Part shown: piece after piece, positions 36,369 to 47,285 of the stretch
Position numbering within the stretch: the stretch's first letter is position 1
Layout: the number at the start of each line of letters is the position of its first letter
Source: Sphagnum compactum
Taxonomy: Eukaryota; Bryophyta; Sphagnopsida; Sphagnales
Assembly (NCBI GenBank): GCA_965153455.1
Contig: OZ234500.1
Location: 11,780,001-11,844,000 of the forward strand
Length of the DNA stretch: 64,000 nucleotides
Direction: 5' to 3'
Position numbers and translations under genes: made by a program
The notes under the pieces: model-generated
What the model was told of the DNA's origin: nothing
The model's input: the letters and a program-made list of their open reading frames with translations, nothing else
Database searches by the model: none

Positions 36369-37110
36369 GGCCACAAACATGACCAATAAACAAAGGCAAA
36401 AAGGCCACGAAAAGAACCAGTAAATGGTTTTGTACCAATGCCACAAATAAGACCAACAAACAAAAGCAAACCAAGGCCATGAATAAAATTAGTAAACAAC
36501 TATAAACCAAGATTATAAATAGAACCAGTAGATGAACCCAAACCAAGGCCACAAAAAGGACTAGAAAACATGCAAAATCAAATCCACAAATAAAATTAGC
36601 AAATAAACCCAAACCAAGGGCATGAAAAGAACTAATAGACAAATATGAACTAAAGTCATGAAGATGATCAAGAAATGAACACAAACCAAAGCCACAAACA
36701 TTACCAACACTTGAGTAAGAATTAAAAACCAAGGCCATGAGAAGGATTAGCAAAAGCACAAGAATTAACACACACAAAGGACAAAAAGACAAATGTGAAC
36801 CAAGGCCACAAAGAGGATCAACAAACAAACAAAACAATGCCATGAAAAAAACCAATAGAACAAGCACAACCAAAGTCACAATGAGAAAAAACTTATCAAA
36901 AATTCACAAACTACCATCACTGTGACCACTATCACAATGAGCACCACCGCCATGCAAACCACAAGAAGATAAAAAGACCACAAAAAACAAAAGTTAACTT
37001 GATCAAGGTCACAAAGAGAACCAGTAGACGAACAAGAACCAAAGCCTCGAAGAGGACAACCAGATGAGTGCAAACCAAAGCCATGAAAAGGACCAACACA
37101 TGACCAACAT
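36369..37110. repeat. 36-bp minisatellite
   Basis: The phrase AAACCAAGGCCACAAA recurs about every 36 bp (for example 36,402, 36,439, 36,475, 36,511, 36,547, 36,583 and 36,619), with roughly twenty degenerate copies. Because 36 is a multiple of three, the minus strand stays open for 178 codons (36,343-36,879) and reads as a hydrophobic 12-residue repeat close to LLVLFVALV plus three variable residues. No start context or domain suggests a gene. Confidence 0.8.
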
Positions 37111-37343
37111 ACATTGAGCTGAGTGAACAACTGGATCCTGAGTTCTGGTTACATTGTATGTCAAAACCCAGGGGGTCAGTTCCCACCTGGTTCTAGAACC
37201 GGCCCTGCTCAACTAGAGTCCGGCTCAACCCAATTTTAAAAATCGAAACCCAGTTTCAAGTAGATTCTTGGGAACTGAAACTGAAACCATCAATTCTTAA
37301 CCAGCAATCTATATACCTGCCCAAGAGTGGTCTAAATGTATAG

Positions 37344-37370
37344 CATCCTCCTCCTCCTCCTCCTCCTCCC
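37344..37370. repeat. (TCC)n microsatellite
   Basis: Eight or so consecutive TCC/CTC triplets. Confidence 0.85.
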
Positions 37371-39237
37371 CACGGCTCATTTTTATAAAATTAGTGTGTT
37401 TTCTTCTATTTTTGTCAGCTGATAACCAAATTCTGGAGGGCCTTTCTCTCAGCTTTCTTAAAAAAATAATTAGTAAATGAGGACAATACTGATAATAAGG
37501 TAAACACATACCCCACCCAGCTGGTAAATTTCTTTGACCCTTTCAACTACCACACTTGCTTGATCATTATTTCAGACTTACCTTGTCTTTACTTTATCTG
37601 CTTAGTATATATTTTAGGTTTACCCTTTACTCAGGTTAGGTGTTTTTGAAATGAGTAAAAAGACAGTATATGTCAAAATCATTTCTTTGCTTGCAATGCA
37701 TGTGATTATGATGGATTTTTTTTAATTTATCAAATTCTTACCTTATGCTCTTGGAACCCTTTAGAATTTACTACCATTTGCCAATTTGCAAGTTGAATGC
37801 TATGATTGTATTTTTCAAACTATTAATTGGTTTCATTCTGGTTTGGTTAAATTTTCTGATAGCATGTTCGAAAATTCGCATGTTCATGTTTGGAATGCCA
37901 ATTGCACAAGTAAATTGTCTTTCTCCACTTCAAAATGTACCGTCCTTGTAAATATTTTGATTTTCCTTAGTTTTACCCACTTATTTGTACATCATATGTG
38001 TAGGGTAAATGATGAAATATTTATCCCTACTCTTTCTGTGACGTGACAATAGGGTAAGTGTTTGTCACTTACTTTTACCCTTACCTAATTTGGAAACTTT
38101 TTGAAGCCTATGTATTTTTACCCAGCTGATATTCAGTTCAAGTTTTTAATTTACCCATTCTATGTATGGATCCCACACTATTAACAGTCCAATGTTGGGT
38201 GGGTGTATGAGTACTGATATTGAAGAACATACGAGTCACATATGACTTGCAGCAATACCAACTTTATACCAGTACCAGTCTCTTGCGGGACGTGAGGTTA
38301 TATCAAGAATATACCTGCTTTATACCAATACCAAAATCATGCTTATACCTTCCTCTTAAGAGGCAAAAATCTGCCTCAGACCCCATAGTAGGACCAGACT
38401 GGTATGAAAGTTTTAAAGAGGACCCAATGCCAGGACCAAACTCATAGGCTTTTTTTGAAAGTATGCAATACAAGGACCAGGACAGGTTTGTTCAAAAGTT
38501 GATACCCGTGTTGGCCCAGTTATTGAGTTTTGACTTGATTATCGACCCAGTTATCAAGTGAGTTGTTAATAACCTACCAGTCAGTTCTTGATTTTTTGGT
38601 AACCGCTTAAATTGATAACCACTTAGTGTTGAATTTTGAAAAATCTATCCCATCTTTGTAGTGTCCTCATCACTAAAATTTTAATTTTCATATATTTAAA
38701 AACATTGTAACCATCTAATAACCACTAGGATAATGAGTGATTATAAAGTGGTTATATCATAACCTACCTGATAATCAATTTTTTTGATATTGAAAATAGT
38801 CTGAAAAAAATTCAAAAACTTAACTCACCCAAAAATTATTTAAAAAAAAGAAATAACCGGCCAACACTAGTCAGTACGAGTCCAACAAGCGGCAACAACT
38901 AACAACCTTGGAGATATTTCCTGTTGTAATTTGGGGGACCTTCGGCCAGAGTGAATTAACAGCCACCAATGCACCAGTTGGCCGTTCTGTCCACTGGATG
39001 GGTTGCGTTTTTTCATTCGGCGCCGGATGGGGTTCATGACAGTCCATTTCTTTTTGCTGCTGACCATTGTACTTTCTTTTTTTGGTTCTTGCTCGTTTTT
39101 CCCTGGACCTGACCTCACACATAGCTACCCTCCTCACTTTTCTACCCTGTTCACTTTTCTACCTAGCTACTGTACTCACCACCTACCCTACTAACCTAAC
39201 TACCCTATTAATTACATACCCTACCCTAAAAACCCTA
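37371..39237. other. intergenic, possible non-autonomous hAT
   Basis: No gene recognised. CAATGTTGGG at 38,190 and CCAACACTA ending at 38,869 look like inverted hAT-type ends about 680 bp apart, but their flanks do not match convincingly. A 31-bp segment at 38,949-38,979 is identical in inverse to 43,884-43,914. Confidence 0.35.
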
Positions 39238-39428
39238 CCCTAAATGCAATACCTGCATTTTGGGCCATTTCGAAAGTACGCATGTGGGGTTCAAGCTTTC
39301 TTTATACAAAGATCCTACCCTAAATGCAATACCTGCATTTTGGGCCATTTCGAAAGTACGCATGTGGGGTTTAAGCATTTCTTTATACAAAGATCATACC
39401 CTAAATGCAATACTTACATTTTGGGTCA
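39238..39428. repeat. about 80-bp satellite, block 1
   Basis: Units opening CCCTAAATGCAATACCTGCA begin at 39,238, 39,318 and 39,399 and contain TTTGGGCCATTTCGAAAG and CGCATGTGGGGTT. This makes about 2.4 copies of the family that reappears at 40,579. Confidence 0.85.
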
Positions 39429-40297
39429 CACCACTAACCAAGCTACTGTACTAACCACCTACCCTACTAACCTAGCTACTCTATTAATTACATACCCTAC
39501 TAACTTAACCATTAGGTTTAGGGTTGAGACACATAAATTAATTGATAAGTTTTTCATAAATGTATAGTAATTAATTTAAAGTAAGCTAAATTTGGGGGGA
39601 AAATTTTAGGGTTTACACACATGTGAAGTAATACAATTGCATTTTATACCTTCTTCAAAAAGAGTGGAAAAATTAGGTTGGAAAAATCACACAAAGGTAA
39701 AAGACATATCTTTTTTTTTGGTTTTGTACGAAATTTATTTGATTATTTTTAAAGATTAACGTATTTTCTTTCAGTTAATAAATATTTATAATTTAAAACC
39801 TTTGAATTTTGGTTTCTAATTTTTTTCCTATGTTCTTTTAAATTTGTTTATTTTGCATTATATGATTTGTATAGTTTGTATAGTTTTTTGGGTTTAAGGC
39901 ATATATCACTAAATCTTCTTTTTGTTAGGGTTTGTATAATTAGGGTTGTAATAAGCCTTATGTCAAAATATCATTTGGATTTGTAAGGTTATGCTTTATG
40001 ATTTAATGTATAGGAATTTGGTTCATATATTTCAAAACTGATATTTTACTTTAATAAATGTCTCAATTACTAATCAAGATTGTTGCCATTGGCATTAAAT
40101 TTTTTGTTTTAGAATCAATTTTGTATGGAGGAAACCATAGCCCAAATTCTTTGAACATCATGTATTCAACACACACATGAAGTCTAATATGGCACAAAGC
40201 TTATTATTGTTTCCAAGTAATAAACACAAAGAGTGTGAAATGCAAAAACACAAGGATAATGATAATATTAATGTTAAATGCAAGTATTATAATTAGG
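39429..40297. other. AT-rich spacer between satellite blocks
   Basis: AT-rich DNA with no gene recognised. It separates the two blocks of the 80-bp satellite. Confidence 0.5.
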
Positions 40298-40440
40298 CCC
40301 CAAAATCCCAGTTGGTAAAAGTAAATACAAGTGCAAGTAATACCCCAAAATTCCAGTTGGTAAAAGTAAGTACGGGTGTAGGTATTGCAACGAAACCCCA
40401 AAATTCCAGTTGGTAGAGGTAAGTATAAGTTTGGGTATTT
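40298..40440. repeat. 45-53-bp repeat x 3
   Basis: CCCCAAAATTCCAGTTGGTA occurs at 40,298 (one base changed), 40,343 and 40,396, each followed by a variable AAGTAAGTA-type stretch. Confidence 0.8.
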
Positions 40441-40578
40441 CAAGTTGAAATGAAAAAACAAGCCTAAATGCAATACCCACGTTTAAAAAAAACCCATCTA
40501 AATGGTTTGGATACCTTTAAGTGAAGACCTAGCCCTAAACACAATATGCACATGCAAAATCATTTTGAAATAACCCAA

Positions 40579-40930
40579 CCCTAAATGCAATACCTACAAT
40601 TTGGGCCACTCCGAAAGGACGCATGTAGGGTTTAAGCTTTCTTTATATGAAGATCTTACCCTAAATGCAATACCTGCAATTTGGGCCACTCCGAAAGGAC
40701 GCATGTAGGGTTTAAGCTTCTTTATATGAAGATCCTACCCTAAATGCAATACCTGCATTTTGGGCCACACAAAAAATACGCATGTGGGGTTTAAGCATCT
40801 TTATACGAAAATCCTACCCTAAATGTAATACCTGCATTTTGGGCCACTCCGAAAGGACGCATGTAGGGTTTAAGCTTCTTTATATGAAGATCCTACCCTA
40901 AATGCAATACCTGCATTTTGGGGCACACAA
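40579..40930. repeat. about 79-bp satellite, block 2
   Basis: Units begin at 40,579, 40,659, 40,738, 40,817 and 40,896, each opening CCCTAAATG and containing TTTGGGCCACTCCGAAAGG, CGCATGTAGGGTTTAAGC and TTTATATGAAGATCC. One unit (40,738) carries the block 1 type sequence (AATACGCATGTGGGG), showing exchange between blocks or shared descent. Confidence 0.9.
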
Positions 40931-41599
40931 AAATAGTTAGTTAATTTCAAATTAATATGCTAACAAAGGTGTGTATAGAGGTTAGGGTTGTTGATTAGGA
41001 ATTCCATGATTCTTACTTCTTTTCATGAATTTGAAAAGAGGTTGTATTGTTTGTGGATCAAATAATACAATGACAATTGTGATCAAGCTTATCTTGGTGT
41101 AGGAATTTTTCATGAAAAAACTAAACTTACAATCTATAACATGGAATAATTATCTTAAATAGTGATTTCAATAACTTATTAAAACAAAAATATACTTAAG
41201 TTAATTAATCAAATATCAAATTAATCAATCTGATTTTTAGATCCAACTTTTTATTATCCAAGTAAATAAAGTTAAGCCAAATGATTACTTGATTATTCCA
41301 AATAAATAAATGATTATCTAATTCTTATCTAATTCTTGATAATTCTTGATAATTATTCATCTAAATTATCTGAAATAATGGTCTATTAATTATTTAATTA
41401 TATGACGAAATTTCTTGATAATAAATTAATTATCAGAAATATTTTATATTAAATTGGGGGAAATTTGGGTTTAGACATATGTGAAACAATACAATCTCAT
41501 TCTATATTTTCTTCAAAGAGATTGAGAAAATTAGGTTGGAGTTATCACACAAAGGTAAAAAACAAACCTTATGTGAAAACCCAACCCTGAATGTAATAC
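40931..41599. other. intergenic, AT-rich
   Basis: No gene recognised. TAATTATT-rich DNA. Confidence 0.5.
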
Positions 41600-41825
41600 A
41601 AAGTTTGTTGAGATCAAAAATAAACCAGCAACTATTATAGGACCTATATTCGGGTATTGCAAGGAATGTTATAAAAACCCAGCGAATACCATGGATCGAT
41701 ATGCGGGTATTGCAACGATTGAAGAATGTCAGCAACTATTTGTGACCCATATGCGGGTATTGCAAGAGATGCCAAAAAAACCAGCGGCTATTATGGGACT
41801 TATATGCGGGTATTGCATATTTGAA
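41600..41825. repeat. about 52-bp CGGGTATTGCA repeat
   Basis: CGGGTATTGCA recurs at 41,651, 41,704, 41,754 and 41,807, usually preceded by ACCTATATG and an ACCAGC-ACTATTAT phrase. About four degenerate copies. Confidence 0.75.
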
Positions 41826-42509
41826 AATCTCCTTATGAAATTTATAATAGAAAATGATGTAGGTATTATATGTTTAAAATGTGTGTATTGTTTTAAAACT
41901 CTTCGGGTGATGTGAGTCCTATTATATTAGATGTAAGTATTGCACAATGTTCATTTTGATCTTTGGTTTGATTCTTACATCTCAAGTACTAAGAAAATTA
42001 TGACAAAGGAGACATATGCTTGACCATATACCCATAAAACAAGTGTGAGTAGAAGATACTATTATATTGATAAAAGATGTACAAAAATGGGTGCATGAAA
42101 AATTGGGTAGTCCAAAAAATAAAAGGGATACAAAACCTCACTAACTATATAGAGTGAAACCCTAACCCATATCAGTATCTACAATCTCGTGTTTAGCTCG
42201 GTATGCAGCTGCTGCATTTGTAGCCTTTGCTGCATGACAAGCAGTGTACAAATGGTGGTGTTGCATCTCAACCTGAACTGCAATTGCAACAAACTCTTCC
42301 TGTGTTTGGCCCTGAACCCTATAAACACCCAAAAACCACCAAGTTAAACCCTAACACACCTTGGATGAAATGCAATAAAAAAACAATAAACATTGCTTCT
42401 TATTGTTTCTTACCTTCCATGAATCATTGTGGATTCATGAAAATCCAAAATAACTGCCAATTGTTTTGTCTGACTTGTTTTATTAGACTCTCGATCCCAA
42501 TTTGCTGCC
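41826..42509. other. intergenic
   Basis: No gene recognised. Sequence just before the hairpin-bearing array. Confidence 0.45.
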
Positions 42510-43455
42510 GTCGCCTTCTTTGCGGAAGAAGAAGAAGAAGAAGAAGAAGAAGGAGAAAAATAAGAGGAAGAAGAAGAAGGAGAAGAAGAAGAAGGAGAAG
42601 TTGTAGCGCTGCGCTGTTGCAGCCAGCGATGCCTCTTCAAACAAAACAAACACAAAAAAAAGGTACGGTGCGTTGCAGCTCAGCAAAGGAAGTAGAAGGC
42701 GACGGCACTGTCGTCGCCTTCTTTTTTTTTTTCTTCCGCTGCAAAAGAAAAAAAAAAGGCGACGGCAGCATTGCTGCCGTCGTTTTCTTTGCGGAAGAAG
42801 AAGAAGAAGGAGAAGAACAAGAAGAAGAAGGAGAAGAAGGAGAAGAAGAAGAAGAAAAAGAAAAAGAAAAAGAAGGAGAAGAAGAAGAAGGAGAAGTTGC
42901 AACGCTGCACTGTTGCTGCGCTGTTACAGCGCTACAGTGTAGCGCAATGATGCCTCTTCAAACAAAACAAACAAACAAAAAAAAAAGGTACGGTGCGCTA
43001 CAGCTAAGCTGCAGCTCAGCAAAGGAAGTAGAAGGCGATGGCAGTGCCGTCGCCTTCTTCTTTTTTTTCTTCCGCTGCAAAAAAAAAAAAAGGCGACGGC
43101 AGCGTTGCTGCCGTCGTCTTCTTTGCGGAAGAAGAAGAAGAAGAAGAAGAGGAAAAAGAAGAGGAAGAAGGAGAAGGAGAAGGAGAAGTTGCAGCGCTGC
43201 AGCGTAGCGCAACGATGCCTCTTCAAACAAAACAAACACAAAAAAAAAAGGTACGGTGCGCTACAGTTGAGCTACAGCTCAGCAAAGGAAGTAGAAGGCG
43301 ACGGCAGCAAAGCTGCCGTCGCCTTCTGTGCGGAAGAAGAAGAAGAAGGAGAAGTTGCAGCGCTGCGCTGCGTTGTTGCTGCGCTGCGCTGTTGTAGTGA
43401 TGCAGCGTAGCGCAACGATGCCTCTTCAAACAAAACAAACACAAAAAAAGAAAAG
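42510..43455. repeat. hierarchical array: GAA tracts, GC hairpins, poly-A
   Basis: Four units of unequal length (205-334 bp). GCGGAAGAAG marks each unit start at 42,522, 42,791, 43,125 and 43,330. ATGCCTCTTCAAACAAAACA recurs at about 42,629, 42,950, 43,214 and 43,419. Each unit has a (GAA)n tract of variable length, a GC-rich GCAGCGCTGCGCTG part, an AAACAAAACAAAC link, and one or two short palindromes of the type GGCGACGGCAGC...GCTGCCGTCGCC. The tracts keep long frames open on both strands (for example 42,227-43,207 plus), which translate to runs of Arg/Glu or Leu/Phe/Ser and are not genes. Confidence 0.85.
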
Positions 43456-43489
43456 TAAGCATCTTACCTGATCGTGGGCGCGTGGGTCT

Positions 43490-43635
43490 CGTGGGCGCTC
43501 GAGCTCCTGCTCCGACTCCAGCCGCTCGAGCTCCCGCTCCACAGCAACAGCTCCACAGCTCGAGCACAGTTGCACAGCTCCACAGCAACAGCTCCATTGC
43601 TCGAGCTTCCGCTCCACAACTCGAGCTTTGGCGAT
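43490..43635. repeat. CTCGAGC/CCACAGC minisatellite
   Basis: GCTCGAGCT, GCTCCACAGC and CAACAGCTCCA phrases alternate repeatedly. GC-rich and directly adjacent to the hairpin array. Confidence 0.7.
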
Positions 43636-43639
43636 GGAG

Positions 43640-43775
43640 TGAGGGGGGGTGGGGTTGGTAGGCGGTAGGTAGGAGGCGGGCGGTAGGTAGGAGGCGGGAG
43701 GTAGGTGGTAGGTAGGAGGCGGGAGGTAGGTGGTAGGTAGGAGGGGGAGGTAGAAGGTAGGTAGGAGGGGGGAGG
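43640..43775. repeat. GGTAGGTAGGAGGCGGG minisatellite
   Basis: A G-rich 17-24-bp unit repeated about seven times (GGTAGGTAGGAGGCGGGAGG and variants). It has G-quadruplex-prone composition on the plus strand. Confidence 0.8.
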
Positions 43776-43799
43776 AGAAGTTTTTTGGTAGAGAATTTT

Positions 43800-44574
43800 G
43801 GGGCAGGGAGGATCCGGGAAAAAAAAAATCGATGCGGGCAGGGAGATGATCATCCGCGAAACGGGTTCAACGGGCTCATCCTCAACTGGTGCATTGGTGG
43901 CTGTTAATTCACTCCAGCCGGGGACCTTCTTGGGCAGACAAATTTCCAGCTCAAGGCCTGTGGGGGTAATGACTGGGGCAATGGGCAGGACCAGAGTAAG
44001 GACCTGCCTGAGGATAGGCCTGATTTTGGTAATGCCCATGGTCAAGGCCATTCCGCAAGCAACGGAAAAATTTGACAATTTTAATCCTGTGATATTAATT
44101 GACAATCCTGTGATACCTGGTAAGTACCATGGGGAAAAAAAGGATGTGAGGCATTTTGGAAAATGGAATGCCCGCAGGTGCGAATGCTTTGTTTTCCAAA
44201 AGGCTTCCACAATTTGTTACACTTTGTAAGTGTTCCTCCAAATACACAAGGAATTTAGGTGGGATGAGGGCGATTTAGATAAAATTGCAGCAATCCAAGT
44301 GAAGCAGGACCGTCCTAATGCCCTGCCTGACAGTAGGACCTTCTTCCCCTACACCTTCTCTGGCAAACGGATATGTCAGGCCTTTTATTTGGTCAGTCAG
44401 TGTTGCATGTGGAGAGCCCTTTTGGTTTTAATAAGCCTTGCTGCTCAATCTGGCAGTAGTGAGCTGGACAGCAGGTTTTTGATTCATCCATTGCATGGGA
44501 ATTTGGATGACTATTCTGGGGCAATATATGATCAATTCTCTTACCAATTTTCCAAGAATCATTCTATGAACTAA
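43800..44574. other. unrecognised sequence with open frames on both strands
   Basis: Open frames lie at 43,798-44,229 (plus, 143 codons), 44,230-44,574 (plus, 114) and 43,464-44,210 (minus, 248). The minus frame reads through the adjacent minisatellites. I recognise no domain. A 31-bp piece (43,884-43,914) also occurs inverted at 38,949, so part of the segment is a dispersed repeat. Confidence 0.35.
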
Positions 44575-46984
44575 CCCATCTTTGCAAAAGTTCATATAAA
44601 AGTAGGAACACATGAAGTGTGAAGTGTGAACCCTCTTCTGAGGTAGTTACTGCTGTGAAAAACCCTCCAGAGTTGAGAAGCACAAGGTATGTACTATGTA
44701 CTGATTACTTGTTACACTGGGGAAAAACTATAACCACTAGCTCACGAGGGAGTCAGTGCAAGTGCAGCGAATTATTTTAGTGTAGTCCAAAATTTTACCT
44801 CACTAGAAAACAGTGTGAACTTGGTGCTTATCTAACACTACTTTTTTAGCTTGTTGAATGGGATACCACATATATATATATATATATTGAGAAAAATATT
44901 TAGTCCAGGTAGTTTGATTGTTTTTTCTCTTTGGATGTTGAATATTTTGAAAGCCACATTGCAAGATTTTCCTTAAATGTCACACTTAATATCATTTCAC
45001 TTGAAGGCCATTACACTTGGAATTTCAAACCCCATTAAGTGATTTCGCCTTTGAAAGATCGTTGGAATTGAATAGGTCTAGAACATGCTTACTATGAGTA
45101 GCATGTTACTTTACATGAGCTCAATGTGATTTGAAGTTGCAATTGGTCATGATTATAGTTGGTGTCACGATGGCTCATGTCCTATCTCTAGTTTCTCCTA
45201 ACCAAATCCTTACATGGGCTCATTCCATTGGCTCTTGTCCATTTACATTCACATATCAACTCTGCCCATGAATGAATTCACTCCCATTTTATTTTATTTT
45301 TTCATTTGTCGTCCTTCAATTATGTCCGAATCATCAATTGATTCTCACTAAATCATCCTACCCCTCCTAGATAGAAATGCTTATAATTTATGAAGGGTGA
45401 ATGCTCAATGTTAAGATTAGAACATCATTTGGTGTTGGTCAACCCAACATCATTGTGGTCATGTAAATGATATGTATATAATATATGTAACTATTCGAAA
45501 TATTTAGTTGGCTACTTTAAGGCAAATTAGCAAAGAAAAGTAAGCCTAAAACTAGTCCACCTTACTAAAGAGGGCCAAATTTCAATTCTTGGAGTTAAGT
45601 CAAGGACAAATACACCTCTTGGAATTTTATTTTTTAAATCTCATTTTCACATTTATACATATGATACAAAATATGTGTCAATAATTTTCCCTTGATGGTC
45701 ATTTTCTAAACAACTTGCTAAATGTCCAACAAAGCAATTCAGTAATTGGTAAGGAATTTCTAAGTGAAGGGAAGACTAGGTTTAGGGTTTAGGGGTGGAA
45801 AGGGCGGAAGTAAAAAGTAGGTGTCAGAAATGATGAATCGCCTCTTCTCATCCAAGTGCCACAAGTGCTTTTAATGATTGGGTCAATGAAACCCTGGCCA
45901 GATGTGCGCCTCAAGGCATATCAACTAAGATTATAGATATCTTTTATCATGGGTTCTCACTGGAATGAGAAGCTTTACTACTTGAAGAGAGTGTCAGGGG
46001 GCTGGAGTTTCACTTCAGTGTTGAACCCTCTTCAAATATTTGGACTTGTAGTTTTGAAGTTCTTTGGGACCCAGCTTTGATGGAACCCTCCAAAACAAAT
46101 TGTGCCATTGAAAATGCATGGCAGTTTGGAGGTCTTGCAAGGGATGACCCATGAGACCTAGCAGGATGTTTTGTCCTCAGATACTGTACTATGAAAAAGG
46201 AAATTCTTCATGAAGTAGTACTTCCAATTTTGTCATACTTGAGCAAAATGTGGGGCATGTGTCATACTTCATTTTTCAACACAAAATCAGGCCATGTCTT
46301 AAGCTTGATTGCCTGCTTATTATTTTGGTTAAACAATTGGAGCAGTGAAGAGAAGAATGAACTAAGCAATGGAATACTTTCTTGCACGGTTTCCCTTCTA
46401 AACCAATTAAGTTACCAAACAAAATGAATGGCTATAGCCTGCACTGTTTTTTTTTTTTTGGTTCAAATTAGTAAGGTTTAAAAACTGGAGATGGATGTCC
46501 AAAAAACAGAAATATTCGTCGAAATTACACTTTAAAAGCAGAAATGTCCAAGATTTTCTCTGAAGAAAATTGGTAGGGTGCAAAAAAAACCCCCAAAACA
46601 GAAACCTAAAAAAACCCTACAACAACAACAACAACAGGAACATAAATTAAGTACAGACAGGCCTTGCAACCACTGTGCAACTTGTATATCTATGTTGCAT
46701 AATTGCCCAAAAGAAGACGCTCGAACATCTGATGAGCAATCTTCTAGAATCTCCTAATGCATTCAAAACACCTCTAAGTAGACCAGTTGGCAGACATGCA
46801 TGATATGTGTGAATTTGATAAAGGCTTTCCTTGCAGGCATGCTTGACAATGAGAAAAGACTATAGAAAGGTGCTTTAATGGCCACCCATCAGTGTTGTGG
46901 GTGTATATGGATGGCTTTTGCTATTGAGCCCTTTTTTCATTATAAACAGGGGGCACTTTTTTCTGTTTCAAATTAATTAGTTCG
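44575..46984. other. intergenic
   Basis: AT-rich, with a (TA)n run at 44,870-44,887. A small TTTAGGGTTTAGGGG stretch near 45,780 is only two telomere-like units. A 78-codon open frame at 46,191-46,427 has no recognisable domain. Confidence 0.45.
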
Positions 46985-47285
46985 GGGTGCCTCACAAGTC
47001 CAACTCCTTTTTTTGTGCAATGAGCCAATTTGATTGGCCCATGACAAAAAAAAAGTTGAAACTACAGAGGCTCCCCAAAATAGAAGATTCTATGAAAAGA
47101 CCCTTTGGCCCACCTATATAGGTGAGAAGGGGAAGACTTTGGGCAAAACATATGGGATTAAAGTGAGGTGCTATTGGGAACACCCTTGGGAAACACATTG
47201 GGAACCTAGGGAACATATTAGGAACCTGATGGGAACCCATTGGGAACTTGAAAGGAACATGTTGGGAAGAAAGGAAAAAATGAAA
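46985..47285 (+). repeat. dispersed repeat, copy L (inverted partner at 57,045)
   Basis: It starts near GGGGTGCCTC and contains ATGAGCCAATTTGATTGG, GAGGCTCCCCAAAATAGAAG, a CTATATAGGTGA stretch, and then GGGAACNNATTGGGAAC phrases. The same order is found reversed at 57,305-57,045. It is non-coding, probably the terminal or subterminal part of a DNA element. Confidence 0.6.

Noticed and set aside
36343-36879. 178-codon hydrophobic frame as a membrane-protein gene
   Set aside because: It coincides exactly with the 36-bp minisatellite and has no independent sign of coding.
32087-37206. Candidate outer ends for the second hAT copy (CAATGTTGGG at 32,088; AACCGGCCCTG near 37,206)
   Set aside because: The ends do not match each other and no 8-bp duplication was found.
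39200-40930. CCCTAAA motifs considered as an interstitial telomere
   Set aside because: The heptamer appears only once per 79-bp unit and never in tandem. It is a satellite, not telomere repeat.
42227-43207. 326-codon open frame on the plus strand
   Set aside because: Mostly Arg/Glu runs from GAA tracts and junk between them. The opposite strand is equally open as Leu/Phe/Ser runs. It is explained by the tandem array.
43464-44210. 248-codon minus-strand frame
   Set aside because: About half of it reads through GGTAGG and CTCGAGC minisatellites. No domain was recognised and the plus strand is also open.
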